Numbered from the stretch's first letter, positions 46,317 through 58,564 are shown. The stretch is 64,000 nucleotides of DNA from Cladobotryum mycophilum (GCA_036429605.1 JAVFKD010000002.1:930001-994000), one strand, 5' to 3'. A program made the numbers and translations. Notes: generated by a model not told the origin, from the letters alone.

Positions 46317-46926
46317 TTACTCCTTTTTGCCAACCGTCTCGTTGTACTCTTGCACGGAGACGAATTTACCAATGATGTCGTACTTTTCCAAGAATCTCTC
46401 CTCCCACCCACGCAGAGCCTCCATCTCTTGGGGTCCCAGATCGGAGAGGGTGTCCAACGGGCCGTCCAAGTCCTTGGTCAACATGTCCTCGTCGAAGCTC
46501 CCGCAGGCCAGCCCGCGACTGGCATCCCTCCCGGCGAAGTTGGAGTAAGGACCGCCGGGGCCGTAGAAGTTCCTGCCCCTCGAGACGTCGAAGACGCGGC
46601 CGCGGACGGCGAAGTAGACGGGCTGGTCGTCCTCGCCGTTGAAGGGGAGGAGGGTGTGCGGGGTGTAGGTGCGGAAGATGACGGGCGGGGGCAGCTTGGG
46701 GAGGGAAGGGTAGGCGGGGGAGGAGAAGAAGGTGGAGTAGCCGGTGTAGAGGATGAGAGAGAGGAGGATGAAGTTGAGGGGGTTGCGAGGGCGGCACTGG
46801 AGGGGAGGGAGATGGAGAGCGAGTTAGCCGGATGGTTCATGTTTGTAGGAGGGGAGGGGAGGGAATGATGTACGTTGATGCGGCGCTGGCGGCCTCTTGG
46901 GTGATGCGATGTTCGACGTACTCCAT
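46317..46926 (-). CDS. dap1: DAP1 / MAPR cytochrome b5-like heme protein, apparent one-base frameshift
   Basis: Exon 1 (46926-46874) starts MEYVEHRITQEAAS. Exon 2 (46796-46317) gives a transmembrane segment (LNFILLSLILYTG), then the b5-like fold: FRTYTPHTLLPFNGED, VYFAVRGRVFDVSRGRNFYG, GGPYSNFAGRDASRGLACG. This is the membrane-associated progesterone receptor type that binds heme and stabilises sterol-synthesis P450s. The two exons total 533 nt, one short of a multiple of three. One extra C in the C run (plus-strand G run 46778-46782) makes the splice junction read STAALATPLNF, which suits the family. An assembly homopolymer error is the likely cause, giving 177 residues. The reading is too broken for a simple ORF call but the domain is unmistakable. 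Confidence 0.82.
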
Positions 46927-46945
46927 TTTTGGAGGGGTGAGTCTA

Positions 46946-46997
46946 GACGAAGACGAAGACGAAGATGAAGATGAAGATGAAGATGAAGATGAAGATG
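46946..46997. repeat. GAAGAC/GAAGAT hexamer microsatellite
   Basis: This is a tandem trinucleotide/hexamer tract on the plus strand about 20 bp upstream of the DAP1 start codon, on the other side of its promoter. Confidence 0.85.
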
Positions 46998-47972
46998 CGC
47001 GCCTCGAGATGCTAAGATTGGACCATGTACTGCGCTGCGATGAAGAGGGAAATGTTGGTGTTTTTCGGTTCGTTTGTCATGGGAGAGGTAGGCAGCTTTT
47101 TTGGAGGGTGGGAGGTTGGATTCTTTATCGAGTCGTTTATCTTGGAAGTGACACAAGAACAAAAGCCGGTCGGGCCCGCGGACAACTTTTCCTATTCGGC
47201 GGCGGAGGATTTTCATGTCCCCCCCTCCTCCCCTCTATCGTCATAACCTTTGAAAGTCCGCGGCCTCTCAGGTAAGACAAAAAAAAAGAAGAGACAAAAA
47301 AAGAGAGACACCAAAGTACAAGAAAACGCCACGCGGTTTTAATAAAAGATGAATTAAAAAAAATAATTAAAAATAAAATAAAAATAAAAGAGTTGAAAAT
47401 AGATAAGTCATTCAGGGGTTCTTTTTATTTTTATCCTCTTCATTACATCTCTTGTTTAGTTATATATATTTTTTTCTTTTTATTTCTTCTTACACAATTC
47501 AACTTTATTGTCACTACAAGGTTACTACTTGGGGTGTCGTATACATAGCCTACCCTATCATCCAGGTTATGTATGCGCAGTGTCCCAATGCTGCCTCACA
47601 GCTACATTGACTATCCGCACCAGGTTGAGAGATGGAAACAAACAAAATACCCATCTTAGCAATTATTAATTTTTTTTTGTATGAAGGGAAAAAAAAGTTT
47701 GATTTTCTTTTCTGTTTGATAATAACCCTGCGAGCGGGTGTCGTGATGAAGCTACCTAGATGAGTTGATACCTTCATGTCGTCGAGTCAATGCTGGATAT
47801 AAAATACCAATATTGTGACTTAGCCCTGATTTGGTCCCTTGCCGAATCTCAAAGTCCCGTCTCATACATACACGTCCTCAACAAACCCGTCACCTTTCAC
47901 AACGACGCCCCAAAGGTACGGCCTTTTCACTAAATTCCAACACACTGGCAACTCATCCCCCCCAATATCATA
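46998..47972. other. Divergent intergenic region
   Basis: This is AT-rich low-complexity sequence (47340-47480) between the DAP1 and GNAT genes. No gene is seen. Confidence 0.45.
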
Positions 47973-48777
47973 ATGCCTACATCACCACCCTTTGTCATCA
48001 GATCCGCCACGGACCAAAGCGACGCCGCCTTCATAGTCGCCTCCTTCGACGCCTCCGTCCAGCACCTCTCCGCAACAGGCAACGCCGACCACTGGGGCAC
48101 CCAGCCCTTTTCCTCCAAACCGGGGTTCCTCGAGGAAACCGGGAGGGAGGTCGCTCAGTCAGAGGTGTTTAGGCGGACCGGCGAGGGAGAGCGTATAAGA
48201 GTCTTCATCGCTCAGGCGGAAGACGATGATGATGGCCCCTCTGCCGCTACAGAGGATGGACTCCATCGGCGGAAGGAAGAAGAGGTTGGTGATGGGCAAA
48301 GGATCAAAACGTACATCCCCATCGGAGCCATGACCATCCGCGACGACGAATTCGCATCCCACATCAACACCACAGACATCCTAAAGCCTCACCTCCAGCA
48401 AGCCAAGCAATCCAGCTTCGTCTACATCGACGTCGTCCTCACAGACTTCCGCCTCGCCCCCCACAAGCGCCAGGGCGCAGGCGCGGCCTTGATTCAGAGA
48501 GCCAAGGAATACGCCCGCGAGCGTGGTAAGAAGTCCGTGTACGTGGATTGCTGGACGGGGGGACGGGGAAACTAGTACCGTAAGTTTTTCTCATTCGCAG
48601 ATTCTTGATAATCGTGAGATGAAAAAGCAAGTTGTTTGGGGCTGATGAATTCTTGCAAGGTATTACGAGAACCTGGGATTCGTCCCAGTCCAGGATTATC
48701 AGGTTGTGCAAAAGACGGGCAAGATCTGGCCAGCGAGGTTCTTTCGGTTTGACCTATCGAATGATGAGATAGAATGA
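47973..48777 (+). pseudogene. GNAT acetyltransferase, one-base frameshift (probably an intact gene)
   Basis: Exon 1 (47973-48579) and exon 2 (48660-48777) have a GTAAGT donor, a CTGAT-like branch site and an AAG acceptor. The fold markers are FVIRSATDQSDAAFIVASFDA near the start, SSFVYIDVVLTDFRLAPHKR and QGAGAALIQRAKEYA (acetyl-CoA binding R/QxxGxG/A type), then YYENLGFVPV near the end. As read, exon 1 hits TAG just after GGRGN. A G run of six at 48557-48562 causes this; one extra G makes the total 726 nt, 242 codons, and the frame reads TGGTGKLVPYYENLGF as expected. I suspect an assembly error. Substrate unknown. It is convergent with the inositol oxygenase gene. Confidence 0.75.
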
Positions 48778-48971
48778 CATGTACGAAAGCATTCACTGAA
48801 CACGAATGATAAAAACCTCTTAACATAGTACGTTGACGACGGAGCGTTCATTTATTAGCAATCTCTCTATCCCGAGTGCTCTATCCCTTTTACCAAACCG
48901 TGAACCAATTCCATTAAAACGACGGCCCCCTTAACGCCAGCCTGTCCCAGTCCCCCTCCTGACGAACAAAT

Positions 48972-49892
48972 TCACCACTTGACAACCTTTTGGGGGAAGA
49001 ACTCGTCAATCAGCTCCATGTAGTACGGCTTGAGCTCCTCCACGGTCGGGACGCCGTCACTCTTGCTGTACAGGTCGTAAGGGTTGAAGGCCTGCACGGC
49101 GCGCAGCATGTCCCAGTCCCTCTCGCACATGAACTCGTGGTATGCGCCCTCGCGGTGCCACGAGTAAAAGGAGTGATAGCGGACCATGGCCAGAGCCTCA
49201 CGGGGCAGGGTGGACTGGTCACGGAGGACGAGGTAGAGGTACTCGTCATGGCCCCAGCTCATCATGAGGTTGTCGAGGCCACATCCGGGGGTGTAGATGC
49301 CGTGCTTGGTCGAGTAGACGGGGTCTCTGAAGTCGGGGTTGCCGGTAAACGTCTCGGGGAGGATGATGCGCTTGTCGTAGGCACAGCCGACAGGAAAGGT
49401 ATCGCCGACGACGTCCCACTGACCCTGAGTCTTCAAGTCGTCAAAGAAGAGCATGAGCTTGCCCAGATCGTGGACCAGACCAACACACTGCATCCAGCGA
49501 GGCTTGCCATCGCGGCGGATAGCCTCGGCCGACTGAAGCAGGTGCTCAATCTGGCTGAGCGAGGTGTCGGGGTCAGACTCATCCACCAAGGTGTTGAGCT
49601 TCTCCATGGCCTGCCAGATGGTCATCTCGGGGCGAACGCGGGAGGCGTTGTGGAAGCGGTTGCGGGCAGCGAGGTTGTAAGCGACCGTCTGCTTCTCATG
49701 CTGCTCCTTGTAAAAGTTCTTGACGCGGTCACAGGCATCTTCGTACTGGCGGAAGTTGGTCTTGTCCTTGTCGGCATCAAACTTGGACTTGGCATCGTAC
49801 TTGATGGAGTTGACATCGTCGACGGCGTCAGAGATGAGGTCCATCTCCTTGCCGGGGGAGTCCTGGATATCTCGCAGGGCAGCGGGTGCCAT
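48972..49892 (-). CDS. Inositol oxygenase (MIOX)
   Basis: This is an intronless gene of 306 residues from the ATG at 49892 (MAPAALRDIQDSPGK). The frame is open 53 codons further, but that part is a low-complexity leader and lacks family homology. The diiron ligands are visible in context: CVGLVHDLGKLM (HD), MSWGHDEYLYLVL (His), MVRYHSFYSWHREG (His), and FNPYDLYSK (Asp). MIOX converts myo-inositol to D-glucuronate using O2. Length and motif order fit the family. The gene sits in the cytosol-type class without signals. Confidence 0.93.
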   Translation of the reverse strand: MAPAALRDIQDSPGKEMDLISDAVDDVNSIKYDAKSKFDADKDKTNFRQYEDACDRVKNFYKEQHEKQTVAYNLAARNRFHNASRVRPEMTIWQAMEKLNTLVDESDPDTSLSQIEHLLQSAEAIRRDGKPRWMQCVGLVHDLGKLMLFFDDLKTQGQWDVVGDTFPVGCAYDKRIILPETFTGNPDFRDPVYSTKHGIYTPGCGLDNLMMSWGHDEYLYLVLRDQSTLPREALAMVRYHSFYSWHREGAYHEFMCERDWDMLRAVQAFNPYDLYSKSDGVPTVEELKPYYMELIDEFFPQKVVKW

Positions 49893-52800
49893 GTTGCCGG
49901 AGGATGAGTAGCTAGTAAGCCAAAGTGAAAGCAAAATGAGCACAAATTTTGAAGAAAAGTTATGAGGAAAGCAACGATGAATGATGGTGATGATGATGGA
50001 GGAGAGAGAGAGAGAGAGTGAGTGAAGGAGAGCAAGATGAAAAATTTTCACGGCTGGTAATCAATCAAGGGCAAAGCCGATAAGAAGAAGAATCTTTCAA
50101 TAGCCGGCTGTCAACAGTTGGCTGCTCAATTGCTTTTTGTTCTCCTGCCAGTTGACATACCCATCACCAGACGGCGACAGCTGGCTGCTAGGTTGCTTAA
50201 GTACTCGTTCACTATCTCCCCCTTCTCACCTTGGTAACCCGTCATTTCTCAACCCCGGCATCGTATCCAAGAAACATTTTACGTCACCAATTCAAAACTC
50301 TTGCGCCCTCATGATCATCACGAGAATGGCAAATGGGGAGTTGACAAAAAACGACGAGCCAATCTCGTAAGAAATTCTGGAGCCGCTGCTGGAGACGAGC
50401 CGCGCCGCAATTGCCAGAACTGGTCGTTGGTCGTTGATCTCGACGTTAGCGCCGCCGAAGATTTCCGAAATAGGCGATTCTCCAATGTTGGTGAAATCGT
50501 CAAGCATCGGCCAGTCCTTCTCAGCTTGGCATCCCCGCAGATGGGTTCCATCATCCCATCATGCCAATTTCTCCAACCGGAAACTCTGGTCAGACGAAGC
50601 ACAGATATAACAGGCCAAGATGACCACGTGGTGCGAATTTGAGGCTGTTCGCCGTCATGCTGACCAATGGCTGTCTCTTGAATATCCGAACTCGGTCTGC
50701 ATCGTAGCAGAATCTGATACCCTGATAGGACCAAAGAAAGAAGCTGATCAAGGGTTAAGCATAAGAAATGGCTTGCTGCAGCCTCACCGATTGGCCTCCA
50801 TAGGAGTTTCCATAGGAGGAACATCTATCGCATTCCAGAATTCGGGGTCTATCCTTTTTTCTTCTTTTTTTTGGTTCATCTGATAAGCCTTGACCAGGCT
50901 ACTATGTTCTGGAATCCGACCAGATGTAGCGGTCTGATAAAAAGAATTCCCCACGTTCTGGATGCGGCATGTCCCAAATCGGATTTCCGGGAGCGAGCAA
51001 CGGTGACCCGACGAGTTGATATCGGACATCGTGATAGTGTAGTTATAACCTCGTTGCATCCTCCGGAAGTTTGCAGCTCAGGGTCTTGGCGAAAAGACCG
51101 AGTCGCCGATAGTCACCCATTGGTGCTGCATCGAGATAGAGTAGGCAATTTGAAGACGACGACGCCGCCGCCCTACAGCCTGTAGACACGGACGTGACTA
51201 TTCGTATTTCTCTTTCGGCAGTCATCATTTCTCGCATTGGTTGTTTTCTTAACAAGCATCATTATCGCAATGGCTCGATTCGGACTCGCTCGTAATTCAA
51301 CTGAAGGTCTCGGAGCGATGGGGCGCACATAACGCTGATCACTTCTTCTAATAATGTTTGCGGCATCATAACTCGATAGGCATCGATGCATTCTCGTCTC
51401 CGAGGCTAGCATATCGATCTGGTTTGGAGGGGGCAGGTCTCATTCTCTTGAAAACATGATCCTTCCTTCTCTCGAGGGCGTGAGAAGTTGCCTCGATGCC
51501 ATATCGGATAATCGTTTTTTTCGTCCCTTGGAGATTGTTTGACGTTGTCTGTTAAGACGATGGATGGGGGCATCATCACCAAAGACTTGATCCCTACGCG
51601 GATCAACTCCTGGCTCGTGACGATAGCCTACCAAGGCTAATAGTCGTATCCGACGAGAAAGTCACGAGTTATCGCGAGGCTTTCTAAGCAGATATGGGCA
51701 TTTTGGATTCCGAAGGCATCGCTGGGTCGCCGGATTGTCGATATTGCTCGTTAGGGGTGGTTATTGGGGGCTCTCCAAGGCCAAGGTAAGCAGATATGAA
51801 TACGTCAAAGGCGTCTAGCACACATCGATCATCAGTTTCCGTTTGATCAAGTGATGAGTTGATAGGGAATTTGGTCGGGGTAGGTACACGTGGTTATCAA
51901 GTCGGTCGCTTCTTCATCGTAGGATATTGTTGATGAAGATGATGATGCGTATATGTTCGAACTGGTAAATCCGGGGAGCCTGCAGGCTACAGGGGGTGGA
52001 GGGCTGTCAACGATAAGTTCTATTGGCGCCTAGGCCACGAAATCGTCTAATTTAATTCAGCCATAACACCGCCTAAGCCCACCTAGTGTACAGAGCACTC
52101 AGGTCTAGTTGCCAAGAGGCTGCCGTTTGATGCAAGAACAAAGTTAGAGAAGACGATGGAGTCATTTCAATGGTCGGATGTGGATGCTACTGCAGAGAGG
52201 AGATGGAGACCTGGAACCAATCATGATTTGTGGATGATGTTCCGAGAGCGCTGACCAATCATAATCCAACGGTGACTGAACTCTGTCCAATCAACGGCCT
52301 GGATTGGGGGACTGTGGATGCAGCCACTGGCAGTTGGCTTCTCCTTTTCTGTCTCTCTCTCTCTCTCACGCACACACACTCTCTCATTATTTTCCAGTGA
52401 GAGAAGCTGACGTTGATGGGGGTGGCGGGTGCATACGGAGGCTCCGTACAAATTACATTATTCAATCCTATCAGGTTGAAAAACCAAAAAAAAAAAAAAA
52501 AGAAACATGTTGACACGATATCATCCATCATCGTGTCTTGCAGACATCGCCACAAGTATCTAAATTCCAAAGAACATACCTCTCGGAGATGACCAGTAGA
52601 ATTTCCATCGCCAGCAGTTGTTGAGTGTACTTTGAGAGACGTATGGCAGTGCCCAACCCTTATATACACCTCTGGTTGGGTGTGGACTATACCCCTTAGC
52701 GCGCATACTGCCTCCTCACACATCGCACACACTGTGAGTTGAACTGCCGCTGAACCGGATTGCCACCGTGGTGCCCTGCCTGCCCTTGTGCTTGTAACAT

Positions 52801-53400
52801 CAAACATCACCTCTCCCCTGAACTCGGATGGTGAGGTAGTACACACCATCAACATAAACCGTCACAAGGGCGTCTTCCTTTCTGCGTCATCTTGTTTGTA
52901 TGACAAATAAGAGCCCAGTTGCTTCGTACGTACCGAGTACGGAGTACTGATGATAGCGAGACCTTTTGTGGCGGCACAATCCATGCTATCAGGGGATAGA
53001 CGGTTGGCCTGCTACAGAGAGTTAGCATTTATCTTCTTGCTACAGAGGCCCATGCGCTCTGTTGTTTGAAATCAACAAGTCGAAAATCAAATCAACCCTC
53101 GAAAAATCAGCCCCAGTCCCTATCTACTACCTAGTAGATAGGTAGGTAGTATCAACCCGGGACCACGCAGCCCAAAACGTGGAAATCCCGACAACTAAAT
53201 GATCCATCGATGCTTGCTATGGGCGCTGTCCAAAGGTATATTATACTTCCCAACCGTTTTACATTACTTATAGCTTGGGCAAGGTCGAGGGGCGATCGTT
53301 CTTACCTTATCTAGTAGTGGACTCTTAGCCGCATCTTTCGACCCGAGCGAGAAACATTAATAACACAAAACCATAGCCACACCTCATCTGCCGCAAACCG
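49893..53400. other. Long intergenic region, possible decayed coding
   Basis: This is 3.5 kb with no gene I can support. A minus-strand frame at 50292-50507 looks coding-like (NVEINDQRPVLAIAARLV) but is short, with stops upstream, and is unrecognised. The rest has palindromic GTACT/GGTAG stretches near 52935-52950 and 53120-53150. Confidence 0.4.
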
Positions 53401-54537
53401 ATGCTCCCCAGACTCCAGGCAGGATTTCCATCGAGCCCCCATCAAGACCCCATCGAGCAATCATCAATGGCAGACTCAAAGTCCGTCAAGACTATTCCCG
53501 ACAACCCCGATACACAAGTCGAGTCATCAAGCAGACACGATACTCGCCGCAGATCACGTCAGGTAGGTATAAACACGTCAAACCAAAGTCCGTCCGGTCG
53601 GTTTCGCTTGAAGTCAAACAACATGACCGATAGACGTGATCCAAAGTCTTTCCCGAAATCTGCTGTCTCGCCAACTAAACACGCCCGCAGATCGAGCAAA
53701 GCCCTGAAAGAAGTTGCCACGAACCCTGACATAGTCGACGACGACAACAACGACGATGATGACGACGACGACGACGACCACCAAGAAGATATCGACGACG
53801 CCGACTTTGACGCCGACACTGACTTCGATTTTGATACTGATGTCGACATTGACGAACTGGGATCTACGGATGATGAGGACTTCGAGGACAACGATACCTT
53901 CGATAATCAATCCACAAAATCTGGACCTCGCCGCTGCACGCTACAGCGAGATCGAATAGCGGCAACCGAATCCCGCGTTAAAAGGCGCGACGAGGTGTCT
54001 GAGCTAGTAGCCCGCGAGAGAGAGTTGGAAGATCAATTCCGTCATCTCTCTTCCTGCTTAGACTCTCTCGCCGACGAGATTTACAACCTCAAGTCCCAGC
54101 TTCTCCAGCATACAAACTGCGACTGCAAGCTGATCCAACGATACATCGCTGCTGAAACGAGAAAGTCTATCGATATGCTGGCTGGCGCGCCCTTTTCGGA
54201 CCACACAACCAACACACCGTTCGGACAGAGCAGCTTGGCGGGCTCTAGCGGCGATAGCATTAGCAACCCGCAATACATGCCGAGTTCCAATAGCGAATAC
54301 ACTCCCATCCCTTTTATCAACCCGTTTCAACAGCCAAGTGCCTCGGCGGATACGATGTCGAATGGAATATCAAACACTGCACCTTTACCCATGGATATGA
54401 TGGCCACCATGCCAGATGTCGACATGGCATCGAATCCGTGGCTATTTGAACAGCAGATGTTGACGAGCCAATATATGCCTGATTGTATGAATGAGAATGA
54501 CGATTATTCTTTGGAGCATGTCCCATTCAACCAGTGA
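53401..54537 (+). CDS. bZIP-like protein with an altered basic region
   Basis: This is an intronless gene of 378 residues from the ATG at 53401; MADSKSV at 53467 is an alternative start. A poly-acidic stretch lies at residues about 113-165. The bZIP region is at about residues 181-250: QRDRIAATESRVKRRDEV then a leucine-zipper-like helix (ELEDQFRHLSSCLDSLADEI, NLKSQLL) and NCDCKLIQRYI, a motif seen in the Atf/CREB-type fungal group. In the normal basic region, N-x7-R contacts DNA; here the invariant Asn is Asp, and the usual Lys/Cys pair after AAT is Glu/Ser. DNA binding may be lost or changed. The C-terminal half is Ser/Pro/Met-rich, like an activation region. Confidence 0.78.
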   Translation: MLPRLQAGFPSSPHQDPIEQSSMADSKSVKTIPDNPDTQVESSSRHDTRRRSRQVGINTSNQSPSGRFRLKSNNMTDRRDPKSFPKSAVSPTKHARRSSKALKEVATNPDIVDDDNNDDDDDDDDDHQEDIDDADFDADTDFDFDTDVDIDELGSTDDEDFEDNDTFDNQSTKSGPRRCTLQRDRIAATESRVKRRDEVSELVARERELEDQFRHLSSCLDSLADEIYNLKSQLLQHTNCDCKLIQRYIAAETRKSIDMLAGAPFSDHTTNTPFGQSSLAGSSGDSISNPQYMPSSNSEYTPIPFINPFQQPSASADTMSNGISNTAPLPMDMMATMPDVDMASNPWLFEQQMLTSQYMPDCMNENDDYSLEHVPFNQ

Positions 54538-54884
54538 CGATGGCTTGGATCCGAGTCTACGTCGGTCAACGAGAGAGAGAGATATCGTCCCGGTAAGTTT
54601 CTCTTTTGTGTTGCTCATCTCACAGTCTGGAAGGGTCATGGGGACTGGTTCAAAAGTTTTCACATGTAATGGGCTTGTATAAACGACGAAGCAAGCATCT
54701 CCGTACCGACTCGGTTTCGGGTAAACCGGATCAGGGCTGTGAGCCTGTAATATTCGTCGCGGTCAAATAATGCTGAGCCCCGAGTTTATTGATAGCCTCT
54801 TGGGAGTATTGTCAGCGGTGGCAGCTCCATCTGGAGAACAATTCTTTACTTTGGCATCCCTCCTCTCATGCTAGGAAATACAAT

Positions 54885-54885
<1 letters not shown>

Positions 54886-54916
<31 letters not shown>
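54886..54916. repeat. GAT trinucleotide repeat
   Basis: About ten GAT units occur in intergenic DNA. Confidence 0.85.
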
Positions 54917-56628
54917 TCTAAACCATGGCATCATGGACATATTTCGGTACATCCATATCAGAGGCCCCTTTTTTATTTGCTCTTCATTGCTATGGCTGAG
55001 AAGCCGCAACGACACTTGCCGACGATGGCTGGCTTCTTGGTTGACTTGGTGTACGGGGTTGAAACATTACTACTCTTGAGTCTTCATTTGGATCGCAGCG
55101 TTGGCAATACTTTAGCTTGAAGCAACTGCTCTTGATTGCTAGGATAAACTTGAGCCCTTCTTCTAGGTACTACCAAGTAAGTTGAATTGGCTTTACGAGT
55201 TTATGAAGATACACATAACTCTTTCTCTTGAAGGCAACGAACCCAACGGAGACGTTGTGTCGCATTTCTTATATTCCACCACGTTAAGCAAGCCGTTCCG
55301 AAGTGTTAGTAGAATCGAAACCTCGGGGCCGTACGGTGTTCCATGTTGAGCCGGAAGCCGGGATATTTCGAGGCACCTCGAAAGTTGGAGTCTATATCCC
55401 GGATCATGGTTGGTTGTGTCACCCTTCAGGTGACCATTCATTAGTCCCCGAAGGTTAACTATCATCCTAGTAGCTTTGTTTCTTTTTAACTGGACGACAA
55501 TCGAAAGAGCTGAAATCTTTTTGGGGGAAACTGATTGTCTTTATATAGGCAAGGCATTCTTATTTCTACAGCTGAGAGATTCAACTTGGCGAGTATAGTC
55601 GCCTTGCGAGGTTACCATCAGATTGGTGTCATGATTTGTCGACCCCTAATCATGAACACCGCACACACTATATTTACACATTTTGTTTTTTCTAGCCTCT
55701 CTCTCTCTCCTCTACACGGCATAACCGCCGAATGGGATGCCTTGAGATTCAGCCATCGTATTCCATTGCCCAAGAATTTGTGGACCTCAATGTGGTGGAA
55801 ATTTGAATGCGCCCCAGATAGGAGATGCACTGGGCTTGTGAAGTCTCCTGTACACGGAGGCGTTTTTTTTTTTTGGCTCATGTGTATTTCCACGGGGCCA
55901 GTACGTAAGTCGTGGAGGATATAAGCGGAACACGACTTCTCACATTGTCTATAAGCTGATGTTTGGTTTACATCTTCTTCCCCTTGGCATGGTAGAGTAG
56001 GTTGCCCTTTGGGGGAAGGAGATGGGATACACTGTGAGCTAGTCAAGATTGTTATATCCGGGGACCTTGACGGAAAGCACTGGGGAAATCATTGGCCGAG
56101 CCCCTAGGACGCCTACGCAACCCTCGCTGTTGGGGTGGGTGTAGCTCATTATGTCAAATCAGGAACCTAGTTTTGATGTTGAGAGTTTCTCAAGAAGTTG
56201 AAATGACCAAAACTCGCCATCATGGTTCCGGGTAAAACGTCATGCCATAGTATTCCCTGCGTGAGTGTTTCAACTGAAGCGAGAAAGTAGAAATGGAGAA
56301 GCCCCCCCCTTTCAGAGGTAAACTGCGAATCGGGGGGCCGTTTCGTCTCTGATGTGCCTAAAAAAAGGAGGCGCTGTTTTAAGTTTGAGCCCTGATGTTT
56401 TGATTTTTCTTGTTTTTTTTTGCCTCGTTGTCTAGGGTTTTTACATGGCATGAACTTGTTTGTCGTGGATTGGACAACTTTTCTCCCCATCAAAACTGGG
56501 TGCATCTAAGTTTTCGCGCCCCAAAAACACTCCGTCATCATGTGTAGTCTTTTTTTTTTTTTGTCTTCCGTTGAATCCCTCGCACCCGTACAATACAGGG
56601 GATATCTAGAGTTAAATCTTCGATGAAA

Positions 56629-56642
56629 CCCCCCCCCCCCCC
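56629..56642. repeat. C14 mononucleotide run
   Basis: This is a 14-nt C run in intergenic DNA. Such runs are sites where length errors are likely. Confidence 0.8.
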
Positions 56643-58564
56643 GAGTAAAAAAAAGCTGTCGTGACATGGCCTTGGGGATTGGGCTCGGTTCAATACCTAT
56701 TACCTAGGGTTAGAGTCTCTCCCTTCCCCTTCTTCCCCCATTACTACTACGGTTTTTTTTTTTTTTTTACTAGTCCAGGCTTTTTTGGCCTCAATGGCGT
56801 GTTAATGAGCCGGATGGATAAGTCATCTATGGATAGTCCTGGTTTTCTTTTATTCCGGGGCGGATCGACGACGCTTGGGGGGGGACTTCCGATTGCCACA
56901 TGGGATGACCAGACAGCGTTTCGAAAATCAGAATGTGCCTGTCGTTCATTCCCCCAAAAAAGTTCTTTGCGTTAGTTGAAACAAGGAGAAAGGAATGAAG
57001 AGGGCCATGGATCGACAGAACTGAGTATCGAGGTTGTTGCGAACTTGGATTCCGAATAGAGAAGAGGGGGCAACACTTAAAGCACCAGTCTTGGATAAGC
57101 TCTCGCGCGGTGGGATTGACAGCTCTAATGGCAGGCATGATAAAAAATGATATTTAGGCGTAAGCCTGCATGCAATCGAAGGAGACAAAATTCACGCAAC
57201 TATTGGATCCTGGGATCGCGATGTGAATCTCACTTTTCTATCAAAGTTCAACTGATTTGCACAGGGGGGAGAATGCTACCTCAGTACCTGCTTTCAGGTT
57301 GTTGTGTTGTTAATACCCCGAGCCCCAAGTAAAAGTTAAAGTACCGAGTAGAGACAGTGCGAAATGAGTTTATCCGGTATAGTTAGCACGCGGGTTGGTT
57401 GGTTGTATGTACACACAGCCACTTTGCTGCATGTCTCTGTGGCTGAAAAAATATTCGCCACAATCAGCTGCTCTAGGTCTCGGCCTCGAAAAGCACTGAC
57501 AGCGAAAGAAAAAAAGAAAGAAGGAAAAAAAAGTACTGCTGCCCGGTGATCAAACCCGGGCCCGTCTCTGCATATTCGGGGGGGATAGATTTGGAACAAG
57601 TGAGAAACAACAAAAACTCGGCGGTGAGCATCAAGAACAAAAAGGAAAGAAAAGAAAACCGCGGATCTCCGGGTCCAGATCCGGTGCGGAACCTTAGTTT
57701 TTCTTCAGCAAGGTCTGGGCTCACGTCACGAGTAATAGTGTGCGTTTTGGCCTTTGCCAAAAAAGAATCCACCAGCCCAGGCACTGCATCACTCTGCGTT
57801 TCCCTCTCCCTTTTCCGTTCCCCTTCCTTATTTGACTTTTGTGTGTGCTACCCAGAAGGAGTAAGAAGACAAGATCTCGATATGCTTACTCGGCAAGGGG
57901 GAGGATGGGGGGATGGATAAGGTGGGTTTTCACCTGCTGACCATGATGATGATGAGATGGAAGAAATAAATTTAAAAAAAAAATTTTTATAAGAATAAAA
58001 TGAGACACACCAGTCATGTATGATCATTCGGTAAAGAATTTTTTTTTCTTTCTTCATCCGCTCTCGCATGTTCTTGGGCGTTACGCGACTCGGGAATCTT
58101 TGTCTCCTGATTTGAACCCGATAGTCGAAGCGAAGAGGGGGAGAAGAAGGGGGGCATAATGGGTGGGTGGATAGGCTTGTCAAATGTCTTGATCGATTGA
58201 GACTCGCAGCCGAGATGCTTGCTACTACTGCGGAGAACAATGACTTTTGGCAGCTTTTGCATGCAACTCTCCCCTTCTCGTCTTTTCCCGAGAGCAAGCA
58301 AGACAAGAAAAAGTCCAAATCGGTCGTCATGCAGACCAGGGGGTGGGAAGGGGGAAGGTAATTCCCGATTCTAACTCCCAACCACTCGGGGTCCCTTGTC
58401 GCGGTGCACCATGTGTCACAGTCAAAGGGAACCCACACCTGGCTTGTCCAAATCATGGCCTCTGTGTGGTTGTGTGTCAATCAAAGGGCATCAAGTGGGA
58501 GGGATATCAGGCACAATCACGTCAAAGATTACATGCAGGACGTGCATATTGGGGTAGGGTAGTT

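Noticed and set aside
46350..46868. Long ORFs in three frames over the DAP1 gene
   Set aside because: Two minus frames and one plus frame are Pro/Ser/Val/Glu-biased shadows; only the cytochrome b5-like frame has family motifs.
48990..49907. 305-codon plus-strand ORF opposite inositol oxygenase
   Set aside because: It is an antisense shadow; the minus strand carries all diiron-ligand motifs.
57535..57572. tRNA-like T-arm sequence on the minus strand
   Set aside because: It has a B-box-like GGTTTGATCAC and a short stem, but no D arm, anticodon arm or matching acceptor strand; at most a tRNA scrap.
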